A stretch of DNA of 50,983 nt from Rubrivivax sp. (GCA_030653505.1 JAURZK010000029.1:1-50983), one strand, 5' to 3'; numbered from the stretch's first letter, positions 1 through 7,405 are shown. Notes: generated by a model from the letters alone, not told the origin. A program made the numbers and translations.

Positions 1-172
1 GACCTTTGCCGATGCCTCCGATGGACGGATTGCAGCTCATCTGCCCCAGCGTCTCGATGCTGTGCGTCAGCAACAACGTCCTGCAGCCCATGCGCGCGGC
101 GGCCAGTGCGGCTTCGGTGCCGGCATGGCCGCCACCGACCACGATGACATCGAACTCCTGTGGGTGCAGCAT
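1..172 (-). CDS. mnmG: MnmG (GidA) tRNA modification enzyme, N-terminal fragment
   Basis: This is the 5' end of mnmG, cut by the window edge. MnmG is the FAD-dependent partner of MnmE in making the 5-carboxymethylaminomethyl group on wobble uridine-34 of certain tRNAs. Reading leftwards from the ATG at 172, the protein begins [20 protein letters not shown], the Rossmann FAD-binding motif GxGxxG of the family, and continues to the family signature with [13 protein letters not shown] at the cut edge. A GAGG ribosome site lies about 7 bases before the ATG. The partner gene mnmE is in the same window at 41.5-43.0 kb, so the two are not adjacent here. Identification is secure; everything after residue 57 is outside the window. 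Confidence 0.95.
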   Translation of the reverse strand, partial: MLHPQEFDVIVVGGGHAGTEAALAAARMGCRTLLLTHSIETLGQMSCNPSIGGIGKG

Positions 173-492
173 CGCCAACCTCGATCTGGCGCGCGGCCCG
201 GTGGCTGCGCTCAAGTGCTTGATTTTACGAGCGCCGGCTGGTACCCGAAGGCATGCCGCTCGCCCCCAACGCCCGGTAGCGGGCGATGCAGCAGTGGGCC
301 ACCGTGGTGACTCAGGGGTGGACGGCGGTAATGGCCCATGAGCGGGGACGATGCCCGTCATTGCGTAGCTGACACCACGGTCGCGTACTTCCTCAAGCCG
401 TACACTAACAAGAATAATTCTTGTTTGACTCAAGCATCGTCGTCGGCAATCCAGGAATCACCTGTGCTGATCGAGGCGATAGGCTGCCGAAG
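173..492. other. Intergenic region between mnmG and a Cys-cluster gene
   Basis: These 320 bases separate two divergently transcribed genes. No convincing reading frame is seen. The notable content is a perfect palindrome at 407-425, described separately. The stretch around it is richer in A and T than its surroundings, as expected for a promoter region. Confidence 0.6.
407..425. promoter_or_regulatory. Perfect 19-bp palindrome, candidate operator (Fur-like geometry)
   Basis: The sequence AACAAGAATAATTCTTGTT is a perfect 9-1-9 inverted repeat, 68 bases upstream of the ATG of the downstream Cys-cluster gene. The core GAAT-A-ATTC has the 7-1-7 geometry and central bases found in many Fur boxes; against the 15-base Fur pattern TGATAATNATTATCA I count about 9 matches. 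Its perfect symmetry in GC-rich DNA points to a dimeric repressor site, but the regulator is a guess. Confidence 0.5.
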
Positions 493-750
493 ATGAACTG
501 TCGCCCTGACTGCGGCGCGTGCTGCACCGCGCCTTCGATCACCTCGCCCATCCCGGGCATGCCGCAGGGCAAGCCAGCGGGCACGCGCTGCGTGCAGCTC
601 GACGCGAAGGAACGCTGCCGCCTCTTCGGCCGCCCGGAAAGGCCGGCCGTCTGCGCATCGCTTCAACCGCATGCCGAGATGTGCGGCACCTCGCGTGCCC
701 ATGCGATGGCCTGGCTGGCGCACCTGGAACAGCGCACCACGCCGCAGTGA
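493..750 (+). CDS. YkgJ-family cysteine-cluster protein
   Basis: A small 85-residue protein of the YkgJ (CxxCxxCC) family, thought to bind zinc or iron; no defined reaction is known. It begins [14 protein letters not shown], giving the cluster C3, C7, C10, C11, and has four further cysteines at about 33, 42, 52 and 61, each in a typical setting (GTRCVQL, ERCRLF, AVCASL, EMCG). The frame stays open to a TTG at 421, but that start would lie inside the palindrome at 407-425, so the ATG at 493 is preferred. The gene stands alone, divergent from mnmG. The upstream palindrome suggests it may be regulated, plausibly by metal; that is inference. Confidence 0.82.
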   Translation: MNCRPDCGACCTAPSITSPIPGMPQGKPAGTRCVQLDAKERCRLFGRPERPAVCASLQPHAEMCGTSRAHAMAWLAHLEQRTTPQ

Positions 751-907
751 TCACGCATGCGCGGCCACTGCACTCGAGGCACGCTGCTGGCCGCCCTGCC
801 CCGGATTTAGCCAGTGCCGACGGGCAGCGGCAGAGTCGCGCACTGCCCCGGACGCCGCGCCGACCACGCGCTCATGGCCGTCAAGCAAACACGCAGGAGC
901 CACATCC

Positions 908-1105
908 ATGATGAGAAAGGACATGTCCGGCTACGACCGCGTCTTCCGCATCCTGCTCGGCCTGTACCTCATCGCCTTCGCGATCTCGGGCCAGGTCGGC
1001 AACTGGGGCTGGGTCGTGGGGCCGGTGATGCTGCTCACGGCCACTACGGCGCACTGCCCGATGTACAGCCTGCTGGGCTTCAGGCTCCGCAAGTCGACCG
1101 ACTGA
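908..1105 (+). CDS. Small inner-membrane protein, DUF2892 (YgaP-like membrane domain)
   Basis: A 65-residue membrane protein matching the DUF2892 family, the same fold as the membrane part of E. coli YgaP but without its rhodanese domain. The sequence shows two hydrophobic stretches (about residues 14-28 and 33-46) separated by GQVGNWGW, then the typical AHCPMYSLLG segment with one conserved Cys. AGGAG lies 8 bases before the ATG at 908; a second ATG follows immediately at 911 and either may be used. Its function is unknown. It follows the Cys-cluster gene by 157 bases, so a shared transcript is possible but not shown. Confidence 0.85.
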   Translation: MMRKDMSGYDRVFRILLGLYLIAFAISGQVGNWGWVVGPVMLLTATTAHCPMYSLLGFRLRKSTD

Positions 1106-1200
1106 GCGCGACGTTCGGGGCCGGAAGGCCCTGACCGCCATGCGAAGGGCGGAACTCGATTTCGCGCCTGAGGCGCTGACCCCATCCGCGCGGCGGCGCC

Positions 1201-3366
1201 TCAGAGCCCCGGCGCGCTGGACGCCGGCACGCTGCGCAGATCGTGCGCCACGCGCCCTTCGTGCAAGGCCACCACGCGCCCGGCCGAGGCGATGGTCTCC
1301 GGCCGGTGCGCCACGATCACGCGCGTCAGCGCCAACTGCCGGATGGCGTGGTTCACGGCGCGCTCGCGCTCGACGTCGAGGTGGCTGGTGGCCTCGTCCA
1401 GCAGCAGGATCTTCGGCCGCTTGTACAAGGCGCGCGCCAGCAGCAGACGCTGCTTCTGCCCCCCCGACAGCGCCGCGCCCATGTCGCCGATCAACGTGTT
1501 GTAGCCCATGGGCATGGCCTCGACTTCGTCGTGCACCGAAGCCACGCGTGCGCACTGCTCGGCCCAGGCGCGGTCGGGCTCGGCGCTGAAGAAACTGATG
1601 TTGTCCATGATCGAGCCCGAGAACAGCGGCTCGTCCTGCATCACCACGCCCACGTGGTCGCGCCAGGCGCGCAGCCCGGCGCGCGCCAGCGGCACGCCGC
1701 CCACCAGCACCTCGCCCGAGGTCGGCGCATGCACGCCCAGCATCAGCTTCAGCAGCGTCGTCTTGCCGCAGCCCGAGGGCCCGACGATGGCCACGGACTC
1801 ACCGGGCTCGATCTTCAGGTTCACGCCGCGCAGCACCTCGGGCTCGCCGTCGGCGTAGGCGAAGTGCAGGTCGCGCAGTTCCAGCCCGAGGCCAAGTTCA
1901 CGCGAGCTGCCGGCGTCGGCCTCGGGCGCGGTGAGCACGATGTCGGCCAGACGCTCGCCCTGCAGGCGCAGCATCTTCAGGTCCACCGCCTTGTCGACGA
2001 GCGCGCTCACGCGGCCGGCGAAGGTTTCCTTGTAGGCGAAGAACGCGAACAGCATGCCCAGCGACAGGCGCTGGTCGATGACCAGCAGCGCGCCTATCCA
2101 GATCACCGCAACGCGTTCCAGCCCGAAGAGCAGCCGGTGCATCACGCTGAACAGCAGGTTCAGCTTGCGCACGTCGAGCTGCGCGTTCATGGTCTCGACC
2201 ACCAGGCTGGCGAAACGCGACTGGCGGTCACCCTGGGCGTTGAAGAGCTTGATGGCCTGCACACCGCGCAGCGATTCCAGGAAATGGCTGGACTGCCGCG
2301 CCTCGAACACCAGCGCCTCTTCGGTGGCCGCGGCCAGCGGGCGGTAGAACACCCAGCGCAGCAGCCCGTAGCCCGTCACTGCCGCCAGCGCCACCAGCGT
2401 CAGTGTCACGCTGTACAGCGCCATCATCGCCAGTGTCATCACCACCAGCAGGCCGTCGAGCATGGCCTCGATGAAGCTCGTCGTCAGCGTGCGCTGGATC
2501 TGCTGCACGGCGCCGAAGCGCGACCAGATGTCGCCGGCATGGCGCTTCTCGAACCAGGCCACCGGCAGCCGCAGCAGGTGTGCAAACACGTTCACCAGCC
2601 ACTGCAGGTTCAGGCTGGCGGACAGCGCCAGCACGGCCCAAGAGCGGGCCGCGGCCGTGGCCGTCTGCACCAGCACCAGCAGACCAAAGCCGATACCCAG
2701 GGTGAGCACCAGGTCGCGGTCGGCGCTGACCACGGCACCGTCCACCACCCACTGCATGAAGAAGGGCGTGAGCAGCACGAACACTTCGAGTGCCAGCGCC
2801 AGCGCGAAGATCTGACCCAGCGATCGCTTCAGCCCGCGCACCGGCCCGAGCAGCTGGCGCAGCGTGACATGCTGGCGCTCTTGCGCCGGCACGAAGCCCG
2901 GCGCCGGCTGCAGCTCGAGCACCACGCCGGTGAAGTGCCGCGACAGTTCCGCCAGCTTGATGCGCTGATGGCCGCGGCCGGGGTCGTGGATCTCGGCTTC
3001 GTCGCCCTTCAACGCCACCAGCACGACGAAGTGGTTCATGTCCCAGTGCAGGATGCACGGCAGCTGCACGCTGGCGAGTTCTTCCGGCTCGGCCCGCAGC
3101 GCGCGCGAGTTGAACTTCAGCGCGTCGGCCATGCGCACCATCTCGACCAGCGTCACGCCCTTGAGCGACAGCGAAAAGCGCTGGCGCAGCGTCGGCAGAT
3201 CGGTGTCCAGGCCGTGGGCGCCGGCAACCATGGCCAGGCAGGCCAGTCCGCATTCGGCGGCCTCGGCCTGCAGGATCACCGGCACGGCGCTGCGGCGCAG
3301 GCCGAGGTGCAGACCGTGCAGGCTCAAAGCCGACCCCGCAGACCCAGCAACGGCTCGAACAACCAC
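1201..3366 (-). CDS. C39-peptidase-containing ABC exporter (double-glycine peptide maturation and secretion)
   Basis: A 721-residue inner-membrane ABC transporter of the bacteriocin/RTX type that removes GG leaders and exports the peptide. The N-terminal C39 peptidase domain spans about residues 25-150: catalytic Cys39 in QAEAAECGLAC, His112 in HWDMNHFVVL and Asp128 in IHDPGRG are all present, so it should be an active protease, unlike HlyB-type exporters that lost the Cys. A six-helix membrane domain follows (about 170-470), then the nucleotide-binding domain with Walker A GPSGCGKTTLL, signature LSGGQKQRLLLARAL, Walker B ILLLDEATSHLD and the switch His in VAHRPE. The start is GTG at 3366, overlapping the hlyD-type gene by 43 bases, which implies translational coupling. 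The obvious cargo is the GG peptide encoded at 4662-4865. No TolC homologue lies nearby. Confidence 0.93.
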   Translation of the reverse strand: MVVRAVAGSAGSALSLHGLHLGLRRSAVPVILQAEAAECGLACLAMVAGAHGLDTDLPTLRQRFSLSLKGVTLVEMVRMADALKFNSRALRAEPEELASVQLPCILHWDMNHFVVLVALKGDEAEIHDPGRGHQRIKLAELSRHFTGVVLELQPAPGFVPAQERQHVTLRQLLGPVRGLKRSLGQIFALALALEVFVLLTPFFMQWVVDGAVVSADRDLVLTLGIGFGLLVLVQTATAAARSWAVLALSASLNLQWLVNVFAHLLRLPVAWFEKRHAGDIWSRFGAVQQIQRTLTTSFIEAMLDGLLVVMTLAMMALYSVTLTLVALAAVTGYGLLRWVFYRPLAAATEEALVFEARQSSHFLESLRGVQAIKLFNAQGDRQSRFASLVVETMNAQLDVRKLNLLFSVMHRLLFGLERVAVIWIGALLVIDQRLSLGMLFAFFAYKETFAGRVSALVDKAVDLKMLRLQGERLADIVLTAPEADAGSSRELGLGLELRDLHFAYADGEPEVLRGVNLKIEPGESVAIVGPSGCGKTTLLKLMLGVHAPTSGEVLVGGVPLARAGLRAWRDHVGVVMQDEPLFSGSIMDNISFFSAEPDRAWAEQCARVASVHDEVEAMPMGYNTLIGDMGAALSGGQKQRLLLARALYKRPKILLLDEATSHLDVERERAVNHAIRQLALTRVIVAHRPETIASAGRVVALHEGRVAHDLRSVPASSAPGL

Positions 3367-4574
3367 TCGATCAGACGCCGGCGCTCCAGCAGCACGTCGG
3401 CCTGCAGGCGCATGCCAGCAGACAGTGGCTCTGCCACGGGCGGGCCTTCCAATGCCACCGTGATACGAAACATCGGCTCGCTCCCGTTACCCAGCGCCGG
3501 CAGTGCCAGCGCCGCCAGTTCGCTCGGGGCGAGCGGCGTACGCGACACCTGCACGACGCGGGCAGGCTGCTGGCCGAACTTCTGATAAGGAAAAGCTTCG
3601 AATCGCAACCGCACGGCCTGCCCTGGCTGAACAAAACCGATGGCGCTGGACGGCGCATAGAGCTGCGCCTGCAGCACCGCACCTTCGGGCACCACGGTGG
3701 CCAGTGCAGAAGCGGGCGAAACGCTCATCCCCGGCTCGGCCAGTACCGTGCTGACGGTGCCCGATTGTGGCGCGCGCACCACCAGGCGCTGTTCGGCATC
3801 CTGCTCCGCGGCGTCGCGGTTGACTTGCGCCAGGTCGCGTTCCAGGCCGCCGGCAGTTGTACTGGCCAGCAGCGGCAGCGCACTGCGCTGACCGTCGAGC
3901 TCGGCGCGTTCCCGCAGCAGGGCCGCGCGCTGACGGGCCAGGCCTTGTGCCGCTGCCCGCAAGCCCAGCACCTCTTCCGACTTGGCCTGCGTCTGCGCCG
4001 CAGAAATGAACTGTTCGGCCTGCAGCGCTTTCAAGCGCGCCAGCGACTCCTCGGCCATCACCAGGCGCTGCTTCTGCAGCCCCGCCTCGATGTCGATCTG
4101 CGCCAGTTCGCCTTCGAGGGCCGCGACACGGCGGTCGAGCGCGGCGCGCTGGGTCTCGGCCAGCGCTTCCTGCGCGCGGGCAGTCTCGGCCAGGCTGCGC
4201 CTGCGATCGTCAAGGCTGCGGCGCACTTGGTCCTGTGCATCGGCGACGAGCAGCGGGCGTTCCAGCGAGAGCACGAAGAGCACGTCGCCCGCCTTGACGG
4301 CCTGCCCTTCGACCACACGGCGCTCGACCACGGTGCCAGCGACGGCGGGAACGAGGCGGATAAGCCCGCGGTCAGGCACGATCACGCCGTTCGACGTGGT
4401 CTTGCGCGTGTACTCCGCCAGCGTCAGGAAGGCGCCGAGGGCGACCGCCGCCACGAGCACGCCGACCGTGATCCAGGCCAGCGCCGGTGGGCGGACGAGC
4501 TGAACACCACCCAGCCCGAACTGGCGCTGGGCGTCCACGGCCTCGGGCCGGAACAAGGGGCGGTCAGCCGGCAT
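3324..4574 (-). CDS. HlyD-family periplasmic adaptor subunit
   Basis: A 416-residue membrane-fusion protein that would link the C39 ABC exporter to an outer-membrane TolC channel. It has a short cytoplasmic N-terminus, one membrane helix at about residues 31-50 (ALAWITVGVLVAAVALGAFL), a split lipoyl domain (VAGTVVERRVVEGQAVKAGD before and VRAPQSGTVSTVLAEPGMSV after), a long coiled coil at about 110-250, and a C-terminal beta-barrel region. It lies between the precursor peptide gene and the exporter gene and overlaps the exporter. No ribosome-binding site is visible before the ATG at 4574; instead a terminator-like hairpin with its T-run abuts the start codon, which may limit its expression. 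Confidence 0.92.
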   Translation of the reverse strand: MPADRPLFRPEAVDAQRQFGLGGVQLVRPPALAWITVGVLVAAVALGAFLTLAEYTRKTTSNGVIVPDRGLIRLVPAVAGTVVERRVVEGQAVKAGDVLFVLSLERPLLVADAQDQVRRSLDDRRRSLAETARAQEALAETQRAALDRRVAALEGELAQIDIEAGLQKQRLVMAEESLARLKALQAEQFISAAQTQAKSEEVLGLRAAAQGLARQRAALLRERAELDGQRSALPLLASTTAGGLERDLAQVNRDAAEQDAEQRLVVRAPQSGTVSTVLAEPGMSVSPASALATVVPEGAVLQAQLYAPSSAIGFVQPGQAVRLRFEAFPYQKFGQQPARVVQVSRTPLAPSELAALALPALGNGSEPMFRITVALEGPPVAEPLSAGMRLQADVLLERRRLIEWLFEPLLGLRGRL

Positions 4575-4603
4575 AAAAACGCGGGCCGCGAAGGCCGACC
4601 CGC
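4575..4603 (-). terminator. Terminator-like hairpin abutting the hlyD-type start codon
   Basis: On the minus strand a GC-rich hairpin (arms starting GCGGG and ending CCCGC, with an inner GGCC/GGCC pairing, 4603 to 4581) is followed by G? and five Ts at 4579-4575 and then directly by the ATG of the adaptor gene. It has the form of an intrinsic terminator between the peptide gene and its transporter genes. Such partial terminators are common where a small peptide must be made in excess of its exporter. Efficiency cannot be judged from sequence. Confidence 0.5.
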
Positions 4604-4661
4604 AAGTGCCTCAGGGCCGGAGGGACGGGCCCCGTGGCACGGATACAGGGAAACTTCGGGC

Positions 4662-4865
4662 TCAGCTCACGCGCGGCAGCTTGTCGCCGTCGTCGATAGT
4701 GGCACTGCTGGTGTCTATCACCATGCCAGCCGGTTCGCTGACGCGAGGCAGGCCACCGCCCACCAGCTTCAGGCTTTCGGGCGACAGTTCCACGGGCTGC
4801 TGCGCCGACACAGTGGCGGCAGCGGGGGCTTGGGTGCGGCTGAAAAGCGACTTGAAAGCTTGCAT
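4662..4865 (-). CDS. Double-glycine-leader precursor peptide, candidate cargo of the adjacent C39 exporter
   Basis: This 67-residue peptide is not recognised as a named family. Its leader ends in LSPESLKLVGGG, which fits the GG-leader pattern LSxxxLxxVxGG with L, S, L and V at -12, -11, -7 and -4. Cleavage after Gly38 would release 29 residues with no cysteine and a net charge of about -2 (five acidic, three basic), unlike typical cationic bacteriocins. The predicted product starts with LPRVS and ends with LPRVS. The start at 4865 has GGAG 8 bases upstream; a longer frame to 4928 exists but lacks such a site. The gene sits between a LuxR regulator with a lux-like box and the HlyD/C39 exporter genes. 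Secretion by that exporter is inferred from context and leader. Its role (signal, toxin or other) is unknown. Confidence 0.82.
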   Translation of the reverse strand: MQAFKSLFSRTQAPAAATVSAQQPVELSPESLKLVGGGLPRVSEPAGMVIDTSSATIDDGDKLPRVS

Positions 4866-4889
4866 GGGACGATCTCCATCGAAGAAAAC

Positions 4890-4903
4890 GTGCGAAATCG
4901 CAC
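4890..4903. promoter_or_regulatory. Perfect inverted repeat upstream of the peptide gene
   Basis: GTGCGAAATCGCAC is a 6-2-6 perfect inverted repeat lying between the lux-like box and the ribosome-binding site of the peptide gene, close to where transcription would start if the lux-like box sits at about -42. It could be an operator or a small 5' hairpin in the mRNA. Confidence 0.4.
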
Positions 4904-4940
4904 GATTGAAGCCATTGGAGCAGCCCACCGACAGATAGGG

Positions 4941-4960
4941 AACTGTCAGGTCTTACAGGT
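4941..4960. promoter_or_regulatory. lux-box-like element upstream of the GG peptide gene
   Basis: The 20 bases AACTGTCAGGTCTTACAGGT match the classical lux box ACCTGTAGGATCGTACAGGT at 15 of 20 positions, with half sites AACTGT and ACAGGT in the correct spacing. The element lies 75 bases upstream of the ATG of the peptide gene and downstream of a LuxR-type gene on the same strand. LuxR proteins commonly bind such a site near -42 to activate transcription. This placement, between regulator and target, strongly suggests that the LuxR protein controls the peptide operon. Confidence 0.72.
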
Positions 4961-4995
4961 TTACAAGCCCACGTTTGTGGGGGAAAAGCCGCAGC

Positions 4996-5014
4996 CCCCC
5001 TAGGAGATAGGGGG
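4996..5014 (-). terminator. Hairpin directly after the luxR stop codon
   Basis: On the minus strand CCCCCTA, a five-base loop and TAGGGGG form a 7-bp stem beginning immediately after the TGA of the LuxR gene. No T-run follows directly (only TTTT about 10 bases on), so it would be a weak intrinsic terminator at best. It may separate luxR transcription from the lux-box promoter of the peptide operon. Confidence 0.4.
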
Positions 5015-5728
5015 TCAGTCAATGAGCCCGAGGCGCAAGGCCTTCAGCACTGCCTGATGCTTGTTGACACACTTTAACTTGTGCATCGCGTTGTTGATGT
5101 GCAAAACGGCGGTGCGTTCGCTGATGCCCAGCACCGCGCCCACCTCCCAGGCCGTCTTGCCATCCATGGTCCAGCGCAGCACTTCCAGCTCGCGCGGTGT
5201 GAGCGCCGGGCGCTCGGGCTGCAGATCCGGCGGCACCAGCAGCCGCATCGCGGCTTCCTGGGCGTGAACTGCAAAGAGTTGCAGGTCGGCGACCAGGCGC
5301 TGCAGTTCGTTGGGGTCGCTGGGCAGGGCCCGGTCGCGGTCGACGCCGAGCAGGAAGTGCTTGCCTTCGGGCAGGTGTAGCGCCATCGCGATGCCGGTGC
5401 GGTAGCCGAACTGGGCCTGCTGCTCCCAAAGGTCGCCGACGCCATTAGCGACGTAGGTCTCCTGATTCCAGATGATGGGCACCGTCTGCCGCTTGCAGTG
5501 CTGCAGTACCGGATCGCGCCTGCCGCTGCCTTTGTCGCTGTAGGGCTCGACGTAGTTCGTCGGGGTGTTGTCGACGGTGATGAGTTCGTAACGGCCACGC
5601 CCGTGATCAATCATCGTGACCGCCGAAACGGTCTCGAAGCCGAGTTGCTGCGTGAAGCGTATGACTTCATCGCGGAACTCGTCACGGTTGCGGGCTTGTA
5701 GCACCGCTGTGTAGCCACCCGGGAGCAT
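5015..5728 (-). CDS. LuxR-family regulator with autoinducer-binding domain (apparent LuxR solo)
   Basis: A 237-residue transcription factor. Residues about 15-160 form an autoinducer-binding domain and residues about 172-235 a LuxR-type HTH (LTPRELEVLRWTMDGKTAWEVG, with the conserved Glu, Leu and Gly of the family). Aligned with TraR, Tyr63, Asp72 in RRDP and Trp87 match ligand-contact residues Y61, D70 and W85, but the residue equivalent to W57 is Tyr59, so the acyl-homoserine-lactone pocket may be altered. No luxI-type synthase occurs in the window, so it is an orphan or senses a signal made elsewhere. The start ATG at 5728 gives a full-length protein. It is the first gene, in transcription order, before the lux-like box and the peptide/exporter genes and most likely regulates them. 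Confidence 0.9.
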   Translation of the reverse strand: MLPGGYTAVLQARNRDEFRDEVIRFTQQLGFETVSAVTMIDHGRGRYELITVDNTPTNYVEPYSDKGSGRRDPVLQHCKRQTVPIIWNQETYVANGVGDLWEQQAQFGYRTGIAMALHLPEGKHFLLGVDRDRALPSDPNELQRLVADLQLFAVHAQEAAMRLLVPPDLQPERPALTPRELEVLRWTMDGKTAWEVGAVLGISERTAVLHINNAMHKLKCVNKHQAVLKALRLGLID

Positions 5729-5768
5729 TGCTCTCCTCGCTCGCTGATACGCTGAAGGTCACCGCCGG

Positions 5769-5788
5769 CCCTGAAAGGCTTTACAGCT
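5769..5788. promoter_or_regulatory. Weak second lux-box-like element upstream of luxR
   Basis: CCCTGAAAGGCTTTACAGCT matches the lux-box consensus at 12 of 20 positions, with ACAG and CCTG half-site cores kept. It lies between the divergent LuxR gene and the hypothetical gene at 5823, where it could serve autoregulation. The match is weak and could be chance. Confidence 0.25.
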
Positions 5789-5822
5789 TTCCGCCGCAGC
5801 CCTCCTGACCAAGAATCTCCCG

Positions 5823-6239
5823 ATGCAGCACTCAGCACCCCAGACCCGACCGAACCCCCTACCCATGGCCACCGCGTGGGCGCTACGCGCGTGGCCGCCT
5901 TTATTGTGGCAGGCCACCGGTCCGGAACATGTGCGGTTTCACCACCTTGGCACGCGTATCACCCTCTCAGGCGACACGTCGGGCGGCGTGACGGGGCAGA
6001 CCGTGTGGGCAGCGAAGTCGTTGGACGGTGAAGCCGGCATGGCCTGGGACTGGGTGCAGCTGTCGCGCGGCGTGGTGGCCATCGCCGACCCGATGTCGCT
6101 GGTGACCAATGTGCGCCTCATCGGCGATGAAGGCGAAGTGCTCACGGCGCACGAAGCCGCGCGTTATCTCAACGAGATGGTGCGTGCGCTGCCCTGGCAG
6201 GAAGAAGTGCAGCGCGCACTCGGCCAGCACCTGAACTGA
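5823..6239 (+). CDS. Hypothetical protein
   Basis: A 138-residue soluble protein that I do not recognise. It contains several short hydrophobic strands (TRITLSG, VWAAKSL, VVAIADPMSLVTNVRLIG), suggesting a compact beta-rich fold, and a helical C-terminus from about residue 105 (HEAARYLNEMVRALPWQEEVQRAL). It has no signal peptide or obvious catalytic motif. The start could be the ATG at 5823 or, more conservatively, the ATG at 5868, since the first 15 residues (QHSAPQTRPNPLP) look disordered; neither has a strong ribosome site. The gene is divergent from luxR and convergent with the ABC-permease gene, ending 3 bases from it. A functional link to luxR is only positional. Confidence 0.7.
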   Translation: MQHSAPQTRPNPLPMATAWALRAWPPLLWQATGPEHVRFHHLGTRITLSGDTSGGVTGQTVWAAKSLDGEAGMAWDWVQLSRGVVAIADPMSLVTNVRLIGDEGEVLTAHEAARYLNEMVRALPWQEEVQRALGQHLN

Positions 6240-6242
6240 AGG

Positions 6243-7405
6243 CTACTTCAATGCTGCACTGCGCAGCGTGCGCGCCACGAAGGCGATGGCCAGCACGGCC
6301 AGCGCCACGCACACGGCCACCGAGGGCAGTGTCTCGGCCAGCCCTGGCAGCTCACCCTTCAGCACGCGCCCCATCAGCGTCGTCTGTGCCAATGCCGGCA
6401 CCCACAGGTGCCACGGCGCGGTGCCCTCCTGGTTCAGCACCAGCACCAGCGGCAGCATCGACACCACCAGCACCAGCACGGTGGCGTTGGCCTGGGCTTC
6501 CTTGAAGGTCTTGCAGCGGATGGCAATCGCCATCAGTACTGCCGCCAGCGCGCCGGCCAGCGGCAGCAGCAAGGCGATGAACCACAGCGCCTCGCCTGGG
6601 CCGAAGCGGAACATCGCCGCCAACGCCTCGCTGCGCAGCAACCACTGCGCAGGCAGGAAGCTCAAGCAGGACAGCACCGCGATGAGCATGCCAACGGTCG
6701 CCACCGCGCCCCACTTGCCCAGCACCAGCGCCGTGCGTGCAGCGGGGTTCATCAGCAGCGGCTCGAGCGAACCGCGTTCACGTTCGCCGGCCGTCGTGTC
6801 CAGCGCGGCGTTCAAGGCGCCGTAGAGCACCGCCATCAGCACGAAGAAGGGCACCATGAAGGCCAGCTGCGCGGCGCGCGTGGCCGGGTCCGCCAGGTCG
6901 CGCTCTTCCACGCGCACGGCTTCCAGCGCGGCAACCGAGACCCCGCGCAGGGCCAGCCGCAGCGTGGCTTGCTCCTGGTTGTAGGCCCGCAACAGACGCA
7001 GCACGCCGCCGGTGCCCCCCTGCGCACGCTGATTGGCGGCGCTGGAGACCAGCTCCACCACCGGCGCCTCGCCGCGCGCGATCTCGGCCTGGAAATCAGG
7101 CGCGATCACCAGCACCGGCTGGCCCAGCTTGCTGTCGCGCAGCTGCCGTTCCCAATCGGACGGCGCGGCCTTCACGGTGTAGGTCTGGCGTTCGATGAAG
7201 TTGCGCAGACCGGGTGCGTGCTCGATGCCGACGGCGACGACCTCGCGCGCCTCGGCCCGCTTCTCGATGCCGGCCACCAGTTGCGAGATGGCCACCAGCA
7301 CCAGCGGGCCGATGGCCACCGAACTCAGCAGCACCGTCAGCAGCGTGCGGCGGTCGCGCAGCGCGTCCTTCAGCTCCTTCAGGTAGACGACCACCGCGGC
7401 GCCCA

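Noticed and set aside
1243..3585. A long plus-strand open frame (780 codons) opposite the C39 exporter and adaptor genes
   Set aside because: It is the high-GC antisense shadow of well-conserved minus-strand genes and is rich in His, Gln and Arg with no recognisable domain.
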